Of a stretch of 64,000 nt of DNA, positions 33,576 to 44,900 are shown piece after piece. The notes under the pieces were generated by a model. That model did no database searches. It worked only from the letters and a program-made list of their open reading frames with translations, and was not told the DNA's origin. Position numbers and translations under genes: made by a program. Source of the stretch: Symsagittifera roscoffensis (lineage: Eukaryota; Xenacoelomorpha; Acoela; Convolutidae); contig NC_087063.1 of assembly GCF_963678635.1 (NCBI RefSeq), positions 77,833,617 through 77,897,616 of the forward strand, written 5' to 3'. Within the stretch, counting starts at the first letter, position 1; every line of letters begins with the position of its first letter.

Positions 33576-34877
33576 CACAGCACAATTAAACAGCAGTTGT
33601 CGCCAAAAAAAATCAATTAATCAAGTCAAGCAAATCAATTTACGTATCTGAAAAAAAAATATCAGCATCTTATAAACAAGAATGAAGACAAGGAACCACT
33701 AGTGAAGATAGAAATAGCTGCTCATCGACTTCCACCGGTACCACGAAATAGTCTTCTGAAACGCTTTTGAAATGGTCTCCTTAATGATAAAATCATCATC
33801 TAAAAAAAAACAACATAAAACAGCTGCTGTTTTTTTTCAAGAAAATAATGATTATATTATATATATCACCATAAGCAAATGATGAAAGATGATCAGACCA
33901 AAGCTATAAATTCAACAAAAAAATCGAAAAAATGCGGAAAAGTAGATGGTCGCATGTGAGTATATAAGGCAACTAGGAAAGAGTAAGGGACCCAAGTAAG
34001 AGCGTTTTCTTAATATTTGAAAACTATGGTTTTACCGGCAACTAAAATATTCTCCTCAAATTTCTGTACGCTTTTTCAAACTTTGCAGAGCAGTAGATGA
34101 ATGGGACTTTAATGTTATAACTTTGATGCCCATTTTTGGTCATTTTTCAGTTGTTAAGCAAGGGCCCAAAAACACGAGCGAGAGTTCGGCTTCGGTCATG
34201 AGAGCTAATCGAAACAAAGAGCTATTCATAGACTCTGTTTCTGGGTAAAATGAAAGACATGTTTTTTTTACTTTTTAAAATAGAAATGGTTTCTTTTGAA
34301 AAAAAAATTACTGGCTCATTTTTACATTCAATGAGAGAAAACTGAGCTTCCTGTGGTCCAAATGGTGACTACAGGGCCTAATTTAGGTCATGAGGCTATT
34401 CGCACTTTTTTGAGAAAGCGGCGACGATTCTAACGAGTCGATAATTCGTACCAGGCAAAAATTAGAAATAAACAAAAGTTTTCAAGATTCTGATCGTACA
34501 AATGGGGGACAGAATTAGCAATATTTTTGAATTTATATGCAAACTGCAATGATTTAATGTTGAGATAACGTTAATTAACAACCATTGGAATCAAAAATCC
34601 TTAGTTTGAAATCATTATCTTGTTTCGCCTTTCCAAATCACATCTTTGCTTCTGAATTCCAAGAGCAACCAATATATCAGCATTTCACCATTGGTCAGCG
34701 CGGGAATCAGCAACCTGTCCTTGATAGACAAACTTGCAATAGAAACCAACACAATAACATCAACAATAGAACCAATTGAAGGTGCATTAAGAGGCCTTGT
34801 AAAACATCCATAATTATATTCAACCATGAAATTGTACACAAAAATGGCAATCATAGTCAAAATTGCATTGCTTACGA
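33576..34877. other. Upstream of UBIAD1, AT-rich; no gene supported
   Basis: Short frames only. The minus-strand frame 34615-34923 is hydrophobic but starts inside the foldback repeat and is not supported. UBIAD1 promoter elements should lie just above 33575; none is clear. Confidence 0.35.
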
Positions 34878-35118
34878 CCTTCAAGCCCAAAGGTAAGTTA
34901 TACATCATTACGCGTGCGTGCACTGAGTTTGAACACTAATCAATTTCAAATTAAGAAGCGATAAAAAGCACGAAAGTTAGGCGTTCCTTTCTGCTTCCCT
35001 CTGCAGAAAGGCAAGCCTAACTCGTACTTTTTATCGCTTTTTCATTTGAAAGTGATTCGTTTTCAACTTCAGTGCACGCACGTGTAATAAAAATTAACTT
35101 GCCTTTGGAATTGAACCT
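34878..35118. mobile_element. Foldback element, long inverted repeat of about 115 bp
   Basis: The left arm (34878-34996) and right arm (34999-35118) are imperfect reverse complements with almost no spacer. Examples: GCGTGCGTGCACTGA against TCAGTGCACGCACG, and AAGCGATAAAAAG against CTTTTTATCGCTTT. It could be a foldback MITE or the paired terminal repeats of a MULE; a MULE-like coding fragment starts 130 bp to the right. Confidence 0.65.
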
Positions 35119-35220
35119 TTGGGCAACCTCTGGAAAAATCAAAGATGATGGGTTTGAGTTAACTTATTTTTTCAAATCCGGAAGTTAAATTCTGGAGGGA
35201 TAGGAAGATTTCCCGCCAAC

Positions 35221-35628
35221 TTGTTCACCCACATCAGTTCTTTAACAATGGAGACGGTTGTAAATCTGCCAAGTTACAAGTCACTTGCACGAACAGCGCG
35301 ACGGCAATCAACTATTGATCGGCCCCACACAAGAAAGGGTACAGCGACCCAGCAAGAATTTTCCTTCATAGTGAGGGGGAATAACTTGCTTTTACATTAT
35401 TCGGACGATAACAACGGCTATCTTATTTTCGGAACAGACGAAAATCTAGATGTCTTTGATCTAGACGTGAAAAAAAGACAAGCGATAGTCAGACCTTTCA
35501 AAATTATACCCTCTCATTCTCAGCCAAACGTAATTTCTTCACAGGAACTTGAAGCCAAACTGGAAATCCAAATTGAAAAACTGCAAAACGTCGGGGCTGC
35601 AATAACATGTGTTGTTGCGTGCATATGA
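35221..35628 (+). pseudogene. MULE/FLYWCH-type transposase N-terminal fragment
   Basis: From ATG 35248 the frame reads LPSYKSLARTARRQ, then LLLHYSDDNNGYLIFGTDENLDV and RPFKIIPSH. This order (SL-R--RRQ, then I-F-TDENL-, then FKI-P) matches the start of Mutator-like transposases linked to FLYWCH proteins, just ahead of their catalytic core. The frame stops after 135 codons with no DDE core, so it is a truncated relic. It sits beside the foldback repeat. Confidence 0.45.
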
Positions 35629-35999
35629 ACTTGAAGGGAAAATACTGACATTGGAGCTGAATTGCCGAAACCTGAGTTTATACAGCTTTCATATCGGAAA
35701 TACAGACTTATACAATCTTATTTTTCGTCAGCACAACAATTCAACGCCTTACTATGGGATAAAAGCTCATCATGCAATTCCATAGCATGGATAAACCTTT
35801 CGTAATTTTCACAAAACTTCTTTTATACTCTATAGAATTGTAAGACAAGCACTTAACCGTACTCAAAAATAGTGTGACACGCATTTCTTGTCAAATGGGA
35901 AAAAAACTCGTTTCTGATCGTTTTAAAAAAAGAGCAGCCCTGGTCATTTCATTGAAATTATTTGAACATTTCTGATTTATAAATCATTTACATAACTAA

Positions 36000-38585
36000 C
36001 TTACAAAAACAGTGAGAGCGGATATCAAGTTTTCGATTGTCCAAAAGTCTCGACCTCGATTAAGTCGAATACGTTAGCAACCTGTTTATACATTGTCCCA
36101 AGTCCGAATATAGACAAAGTTACCGAACTTCAGGAGGATCACCTGAATGCCATTAACGTTCCTGAAATGAGTGAACACACTATGTGGGCATTTAAATATC
36201 GACCACTTGAGATCTAACTCTCGAAGGACAATCATTCAAGAACTGTTTTGTAGTTTAAATCTTCAGTTTGTCCAATCATCTGCTGCTTCACGGGATCAAA
36301 ACACTTCTACATCAGTGATTGATGTTTTTGCAGCAGTTATAACAAAAACTGTGCAATTAAAAAACTGAAAACCACAACAAATGATCACTTTACTGTTAAA
36401 TGTGAAATTAATTCCGCAGTTGATGCTGTGGAAGCAAATCCAATTCCACGTAGTGCTTGGAATATTTTAAGCAATTATTTTTTTATGTGAGAGGCTGGTT
36501 TTTTCGTTTACAACATAAATCATAGAAATCAAGCAAAAACTGGGACTTCAATAATTGCAAGGCGACTAGTGATAAATTCGAGTTATTGAATCGCGAAAAT
36601 TCACAGTTCGTTTTAAAAAGATTGGACAAATCAAAAACCACAAAAAAACTGGGCAAAGAACCCAGTGAAAAATTCTGAGACAAAAGAAACAAACAAAAGA
36701 AACGACCGTGACTACTTGCGTCATAAAAACCAAGAATCTACGAATAAATTTTGTAAACAAAGAAATCAGACGAAATAGGTTATAAACGAAGTTAAGAGAG
36801 AAAATTATAACAAACTCAATTGCAAATCAAAAAACGAATGCCGACATTTCTTTAATGATGTTTCGGAAATTACTGGCAAATACAAAAATAATTCAATTTG
36901 CTTAAGGCTTCTGACTATGTATGTTACAAGTTTAAACATTACTTTGCAACAGTAGGGTCTCATGGAAATAAAAAATTCAATGGAAGACGGAAATTAGCTC
37001 TAATCCAAAATCTTTTTTCTTTCTTTATGGAAAAAAACTAGTGAAACTGAAGTATCAAACATTATAAACTGTTTTCCATCAAAATTTGAGCAGACGCTTA
37101 TGATTTCAATATGTTTGCTCTGAAAAAACTAAAAATTTCTATTGTACCAGCACTAACAAATATCATCAACCATTGCATAGCGCACTCAATTTTTCCTGAT
37201 GTTTTCAAGTTGACTAAAATAACGCTCATCCACAAAAACGGTTATCTCTCACAACCGGGAAATTTCAGACCCATATCAATACTTGCCACTCTAAGTAAAA
37301 CTTTTGAGCGTTTGCGCTATAATGGCATAACTAGTTATCTTGAATAACTCAATCTCGTTACACCAAATCAATTTGGTTTCAGACAAAAATTGGGAAGTTT
37401 TGATGCACTAATATAGCTATCTTAAAGCATTCGGAACAGCTGGGAAAACAGATCTAAAAATGTAGATGTTGATTTGACATATCTAAAAAGCGTTCGATAC
37501 AGTTGAGCATTCTATCTTATTCGAAAAACTTCACAGTTCCGGAACTAGAAGGAGAGTGAATGACCTAATTTGAATAAAAGAAAAGTTTAAATCTATAGAG
37601 CCGTTTACCTCGGAAATTGAAAACATTGAGTTTGGAGTTCCCCGAGGCTCTACCCTTGGTCGCCTAATCTTTATCATTTACATGAATAACATTGATACGT
37701 GTTGCTTCCATCTTCATACTATTCTTTCGCGGACGATACAGCTCTGATGAACAAATGGGAAAATGACACTCTAAACGCTGAACTGCAAGACGTAAAAAAC
37801 TGGTTAACTGAAAACAAGCTATCATTTAGCTCTGATAAAACTGAACTGGTTAATTTCAAAAAATCCAGAAAAAGAAAAACATAAATGTCAAATTGAGCGA
37901 GACTACATTGAAAACGATTATATTCAAACTTTAAATACTAAGGAATGTATTTAGATCGCAAATTGAACTTTGTTCAGCACATAGAAATACTCAAGAAAAA
38001 ATTAAGCCGTGTCTCCGGAATTTTGAACCAATCAAGGAAACAACTAGTGAGAGCATACAAAAGTTGCGTCCAACCAATTATTTATTACTGTGTTTTGCTT
38101 TATGGAACAGCTCGAAGACTGAATGAGTTAGAAAAAACACGTCGCAGGTTAGTTCGGGTAATGTTTCGTAAGAAAAAATTTCAGTAAAAAAAACTATTAT
38201 TCAACATAATTTATATTCAATATAGAACTTACATCGATAAGAAGTTTTGTGGATTTCAAGCAAAATATTACGTGGGGATAAAATAGGAAATGCAATAACA
38301 CCTTTTCTGAAAAAAGAAGATCTGGATAAGCTCGCTATTGGTCGGACTTGTTCACAAAAGTTAAGCTCGAGGCAAAACGCATTGACATTTGATCAATCTT
38401 TAAGTTTGTGGGTTGGGACTATTCTTAAACAATTATATTTCATTTTAAAAACTATCCGGATTTTATCAAAAATCTCTCTAAGGGCTAGTTTGGACCATTT
38501 TCATCATAACTTTCTTGACAATTATATTCTGGGTTGTTCGGATTTTTTTCTGACAAATTTTGTGGATTTAAACAAGGATTATTAG
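36000..38585 (+). mobile_element. Decayed 5'-truncated LINE
   Basis: A heavily mutated CR1/L2-like element. Part of the endonuclease survives at 36171-36368 (GHLNIDHLRSNSR, SVIDVFA). Reverse transcriptase pieces are at 37111-37347 (NFRPISILATLSKTFERL), about 37621-37700 (FGVPRGSTLGRLIFIIYMNN) and 37699-37884 (SFADDTAL), with the C-terminal region at 37945-38187 (MYLDRKLNFVQHIE, QLVRAYKSCVQPIIYYCVLL). Frame breaks are numerous and GVPQGS has become GVPRGS. The remainder of 35629-38912 outside these pieces shows nothing else. Confidence 0.75.
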
Positions 38586-38821
38586 GCTAATTATAGTGTT
38601 GTTTTCTCGAGTCATGGGTCATTCTTTTTAGGATAAAACCTCCCAAATTACAAAAAAGAACTAATGTTTCAATTATAAAAATTGCGATTTACTTTAAACT
38701 GTTCTGCTTTCTGAGGCATCGCTCGGCAGCTTTCGTTTGAAATTTTAGGATGCCCTCTCAAACGTATATCAATCATAAATCAATGAACTTAATTTTGTGT
38801 ATATAATTGATTTGAAAACAA

Positions 38822-38827
38822 TTTATT
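38822..38827 (-). promoter_or_regulatory. Polyadenylation signal of the NUDT6-like gene
   Basis: Minus-strand AATAAA lies 86 bases after the stop codon at 38913, a usual distance for a short 3' untranslated region. Confidence 0.45.
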
Positions 38828-38912
38828 ATGATTAATATTAATATGAAACATGGTACACGATAGTAAAACATTAGCATCTGAGATAGATTATCTGATACAT
38901 AAGTCAGAGTGA

Positions 38913-41900
38913 TTATTCGACGTCTTGGTCTGCTGATCCGGAACCACCGGGGTCAGAATAATACACAATATCTGTAGTCTTCCTTCTGACATTCTGATTA
39001 TAAGTGAAATTCATAAACACTCCTGTTTTTCTATATTGGAGATACTGTTTGAAAAACAATCTGTTCAGCTCTGATAGATTTAGTTGCTCAAAGTCAGAGA
39101 TTGGCACCCATTTGCATTCGTGCACTTCGTACTCAGATATCTTGATAGTTTGGTTATCAGTGTCTTCAGCTGAGAGAAGGCAGCAAAAGTACATGTCTGA
39201 ACACCCATATCTGAACTGGTGCATATGACGAAATGCTAATAATCCTATAATACATAAAAGACAAATAACATTATCTAACATTATTCACAAAATTTACTTA
39301 TTGAAAACAATTACTCTGTCGGGAGCCAGAAACTTAAACGGGGATAAAAACTTGATTCCATTAGAAATTACTTTCTAGCTATTCATGTTAAATTAATTGT
39401 AATAACTGCTCAACTACCGGTTTTAATGTAAAAATACTCAAGCTCGTTAAATTTTTGAATGTTATTGTTCATTACGCCTCTTTTTTCAATGTTCGAAAAA
39501 CAATAAAATTCGCTGCAATTTGATTGATTTCATGCAAACGGCGGCCTTTGATAATATTTCGAACTTCAAATTTGGCGAGACATTCATGATACACAAAGCC
39601 GAAGCTGCACTTCGCAAATACAAGCAAAAATGACATAAAGGGAGCTTTATTGTTCCGATTTAAATATCGAAAAAACAAAAGGAGCAAACAAGCTTTGAAA
39701 AAAAAATTAGCCAACTATGGGAATTGACGAAAACAGCTGTTGCGCAAAATTTTGTAAGCTAGATTGCAAAAAATGGCCAATTCGTATTACATAACTTGTG
39801 CTTGTGTAATAATACGAAGGCGTACCTTTGAACGTGGCTTTAATATTGGTCTCCTCTGACACTTCTCTCTCCACAGCTGTGCCTAGATCCTCCCCAGGGT
39901 CCACGTGACCCCCTGGAAGTTTCCACAGCTGACTATAGGCATGCTTCAGATCCCCCACGTACTTCTCTCTGATACAAAGAACTTCATCCTTTTCATTCAC
40001 TACGATTCCACCTGAACACATCACACTTCTGAATGAATAACTAAGACCATTTCTTCATGAGAAAAGTATATTCTGTTATACGGCCAAAAACTTATGTTTT
40101 TGCTTATTTGTATATTTGATCATGTTGCTCGAATCTGATTGGTTAAAATTATTATCAGCGAAAAAAAACTCATTGGTTTTTAAATGAAAACAGAAGCTCA
40201 CTTAACATTTTGGGCCGTGTAATAGAAAAAAAGCCAAAAATAAAGGAGCCCAACAAGAGCTGTTTAGCCTATTGCAAAACCGCTATTATGCCCCTGGTTA
40301 TGAATTACATGCCACTTTTTTGGTTATTTTCTGGTCTGGTTAAGGTTCCTTCACTTTCAAGCATCGAGCACGAAACATGCTGTACCTCGGAACAACAACC
40401 TTTAGATTGAGTTGGAACGGAGGCACTTTACTGGTGGTCGCCGTAAATGAATCTGGAGAATGACAAGGAGACGGGTCTGATCTAGACAGTGAACTTAATA
40501 ACGATCAAATTAAACAAAATGAACGCAATTTATTGGGTAATTCAACGAATATGGGGGGGCGTTCAACAGTGCCGAAAAAGGCTGAAAATGGGAGCGTTCA
40601 ACAGTGCCGAAGTACAGGAGGTGGCGTGTCACGGAGCCGAATACCCGGATAGCCGAAAAATAAATTTGTTCCCGGATAGCCGAAAAATAAATTCGTTCCC
40701 GGATAGCCGAAAAATAAGTTCGTTCCCGGATAGCTGAAATTTTGGGTCTACTTAGCAATTACCTCCCTTCTGCCCCCTTCCCCATTTCTTAATTGGGGAG
40801 GGGGGGGGAGAGATTCGTTACTAGGTACCATAGGGGCGAAAGAGATTCTACAAACTTACTTAAAAACCTCGTTTTTATTGTTTTCATTACCCTTTCTCTA
40901 CCCTTTGTTTCGGTACCCTTTCTCTACCCATCCCCCCCCCCCCCACACACACTTAGTCCGATCATTCTTCCTTCCCATTCCCTTCCCCATTACTTCCTCT
41001 GACTACCCACATTTACCCCCACCATGCCCCCCCCCCCCCGTTTTTGGGATTTTTTGAAAAAATGTTGACCAAAAAATTCCGTTTTTCAGCGCGTGCTCCC
41101 CTTTAAAATTAGCATATACTGAAAAATTTTAGGGTTTCTCGGCCGAAAATGGATATCATAAAACATACCAAAGAGGGACCCTTTGGTTGTTGAGGGGTCA
41201 AATCCCTGTAGTAGTCGGACTTTTGCTATTAATTAATTCAATGAGAGCAAAAGTATTAACCAATCAAATCTCTTAAAAATGTTCGGAATTTTGTTAGCTA
41301 TAACAGGCTGCACATTTTGTCCAATCAGAATGCGTCTCAATTTAGTGAACAGTTTTCTGATTTAATTCAAATAAAACCGGAGGTATTTAGTTTTTTCGGC
41401 TATCCGGGAATGCGGCTCCGTGGGTACGCACCGTACAGGAGTGCGGTCTGTATTTAGAAAACCGCTTATTCAGACATTGTATTAAACAATCAGTATCGAG
41501 ACAAGGGAGAAATGAAATTCATGTCTTCCTTGTCTCGATTCTGATTGGTTAATACATTGTCTGAAAAGGCGGGAAATTTTCTGAATATTTTAAACGCATT
41601 TTCTAAAGAGCGGGAAACTACTGACGCTAATTAACAAAGAAAATAACTACTATTTTGGCGCCAAAATGTCTGCAACTGCAAATTAAACAATTATTTTGGC
41701 GCCAGTTTCAAATTTTCTCGCTCAAAATCTTAAAGTGTCACTTAAGATTGTAAACGATTGCAGTTTAATTTTTGGGGTCTAGGACAAGCCGACGGGAATT
41801 CAAGCCGAAGGGACTTAGGGCCAAAATTTAAACTTTGCAAGCACCTCAAATCACTATTTTTTATCTGTAAAGTGTTGTTTTTCAAAAATTTCGGCAATTT

Positions 41901-44900
41901 TAGTCCATAACAAGCGTTATTCGTGACAATGAATCACTTAGGATTGGCATCCGTTAATAATATCAGCCGGTTTTTGAAGTTCATAAATTATGAAAGAAAA
42001 TTGCCTTCAACCGTGTTTTATTTTTCAACTTTCTTGAACATAATTTGGAGGCTTAAATTTTATTAAAAACGCCAATAACTACGCCAAACTTAAATAGATT
42101 TTAGCATAGCTTAGCAAATAATCTGAAATTTTTTTTTTAATTTTGAATGACTTTATTTTTAATTCAAAATGAAAAGAAATTAGCAAAAAAACGGGCCTAC
42201 ACATTGTGTCTATATTCAAGGGCCTAATTGGTTGAGAGAAAAAAAAACATACTCAACAGAAAGTTAGAAATCAATGAACGCAAATATACGGAAAAAACTT
42301 CCGAATTAAAAAAAATGCCCTTAAAGCTTTAAAATGAAAAAAAATGGATCAATAGGTAATTTTTTTTAATCCGCTGCGAAATCTGAAACTTAAATTCCAC
42401 TTTCAAAACCAGAAGTCGATCACGTTTTTCGTAAGTTTTTCACTTTTTCTGTTCGATAATGTTAACAAAGGAAATAAACTGAAATAAAAAAGAAATCAAA
42501 ACTCAAACCGCTAAAAAAAAAATTTGAACAAAAAATCATCAGCACAAATAAGAGTCTGAACTGCGTTCATCGACTATTAATTATCTCAAGTAGTTGTATA
42601 ATCAAACCGAGTTTTTGCATGGGTGAAATTAATTCAAGATCTTTTTATTCGTCTCTAAGCAGAATGCATACCGATTCGAAACAGAGCGATACGTCACAAA
42701 CAGCATGGTAATCTAGCAGACGAAAGAGGATGAAAAAATCCACCAAAGTAAACAAAATCTAAACAAAACTGCCTTTGTACGTGTTTCAAAAAATGAATTA
42801 TTTTCAATAAGGGATATTTTGAAACACACTTGCCAGCATTTCAATAGAATTTAGGAAAAATATATCTAGCGGTAATTCAGCTGAAAAAACTTAGGCTAAC
42901 GCCTGTCGAGCAGAAAATTCTTTGCAGCGCCCTGCCCTGAAGAACACATCCATACAGAGGCGAAGCTGTGCATCGCACCACTTGTAATACAAAAAAGAAT
43001 GACCGCGATTAAAATCAAGGAAACGAAAAAACATAGCCAATCGAAGATTGGAAAAGAGTAATGAACGCAATTACACATTTAAAAAAACACTGACTTTGTT
43101 GAAAAAATCTCAACTTTCAAATTTCAGAGAAAAAAATAGATGCCCTTGAAGCTCTTTGAATTTCTAGAACGATTTATGATTGGCGCTTTTTTGATAACAC
43201 TTACCCACATTAAGAAAAATAGATTAACAGATTATTCAAAACTTGAAATCGTTCAAGTTTTTTTGCGCCATTTCTAAATTCGTATTTGGAGAATCCTATT
43301 TACGAAACTTTCAGTAGATGAATTTCAATTGAATTCAAAAAGTGCATATATACCTAAGTGCATCAATATTTTAAGACTTTTTCCTGAAAAAAGCAGCAAG
43401 ACCTACATAAGAGTCTTCATTAGGTTCATTACTCTTAATCAAAACCTGAAAAAAAAACGTTCAAAAACCGTTTTTGTCATAAACGATTAATAAATCGCAA
43501 AAAATCCCAAAATTTCAAAAACAAAATTACCTGCACCCTTAAAAGCTTTAAAAGAAGCTTTCAGAATGCTAGAGAGAAGCCTGTTAGAGAAGCCTGTTGG
43601 AGAAGATAAACTTTCGAAAAAATCCTTTCAGCGGGAACTAAGCCGGCAAAAATAAGCTGACGTACAAAAACCTAAAATAGCCAAAAATTTTAAAATAGCA
43701 AAAACGACAAGTCCCGAAAGCAATCAAACTCCCGAGTTTTACCATCAAGCAAGGGACTTACAGCAAATTAGACACGGAGGCGAAGCTTCGCTTCGCAAGC
43801 ACTAGCGAGACCACGACAAAAAGCAGCTCTATAAATTGCACTAAGAAAAATTAGAAATAAGCCTCGAATTAAGAGAAACTCAGCTAAGTCTGAGATTCGA
43901 AACTGCGACCTAGAGATTAGCAAACTCACAAAATAACCACTCAGCCACCGACGCTTTATAGGAACTTAACACTAGCCACAAATAAAGCACAAAAAATAGT
44001 TTCTAAAAAGGCGCCTGCAGGATTCAAACCACAAGCCTTTGGCGTGTCAACCAGATGCGCCGCATGGTTGATTGAGTTTGAATGTAAATTACAGGAAGCA
44101 TATGAGGGAGTCGAGGCTCCAGGAGATGAGTCCTGCGAATAAAGTGAATTACGGGAAAAAAGTCTGGCACCCGATTTCAATACCCTTGCTTATAGCAATT
44201 GTAATTTAAATGAGTTATCACCCTCTGATGACGCAAATCGAGTACAGTAAAAAAAAACCAAGCAAATAATTAATTTAAGCTTTTAACAACCTGTTGTGTC
44301 GAATAAACCTATGATATCAGATTTGGCAGGATAGTTATCAAGAAAAGTCCAAAAAAAACGGTCATCAAATCAGAAAAATGACATCCGAGAATCATGGCTT
44401 TTTCAAAAAAAAATTGAGCGTAGCCGCGTATGCAGAAGAAAATCGCCCAACTTTTATTTTCGATTGAATCCAGACCCAGTTTTGGTAGGGTATTTCTCGA
44501 AACATGTCAAAAAGTTTCAAATCACGGTCAAAAAATTTGACTTTTCTGAGGGCCATAATTTTTTGTGTCAACAAATTTGAGCGTAGCCGAGTATGCAAAG
44601 GAGCTTCCCACAACCCGTTCTTTGGATTGAATGCAAAATCTAATATATGAGAAACTATTTTTTGGTGAAATTTATTATATTTAGAAAAACAACGCTCAAA
44701 TTGACTTTTCCGAGGACGATAACTTTTCGTTTAAAAAATTGTGAGTGGGCGCTCATATAGGGGAGTTTCTCACTACCCTTTATTTCCATTGAACCCACAA
44801 TTTCAGGTTTGGGAGGTTAGCTTTCAATAAAAGCTAAACAACGATTCAAATAACGGTTAAAAGATCAACAAATTGACAATTCCGAGGCCCAACATTTTAC

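Larger units (their letters stand above)
40621..41432 (+). mobile_element. Non-autonomous MULE-type element, 812 bp, 9-bp target duplication
   Basis: It is flanked on both sides by GTACAGGAG (40612-40620 and 41433-41441). The ends are imperfect inverted repeats of about 40 bp sharing CACGGAGCCG and CCCGGATAGCCGAAAA. Nine-base duplications are characteristic of Mutator-like elements. There is no coding capacity: the interior has poly-C/poly-G runs and unique AT-rich sequence. The left end carries a minisatellite made from the terminal-repeat core. Confidence 0.7.

Noticed and set aside
34615-34923. Minus-strand 102-codon hydrophobic ORF
   Set aside because: It starts inside the foldback repeat, has no splice support and no family pattern; hydrophobic translations are common on the reverse of AT-rich DNA.
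40489-40737. 82-codon ORF with repeated PDSRKI units
   Set aside because: The repeats are a translation of the 27-bp minisatellite in a transposon terminus, not a protein repeat.
40646-40738. CRISPR-like repeat
   Set aside because: The units are contiguous without unique spacers, and the genome is eukaryotic.
43956-44180. Minus-strand ORF over the tRNA-like units
   Set aside because: It is a chance frame through tRNA-derived sequence.
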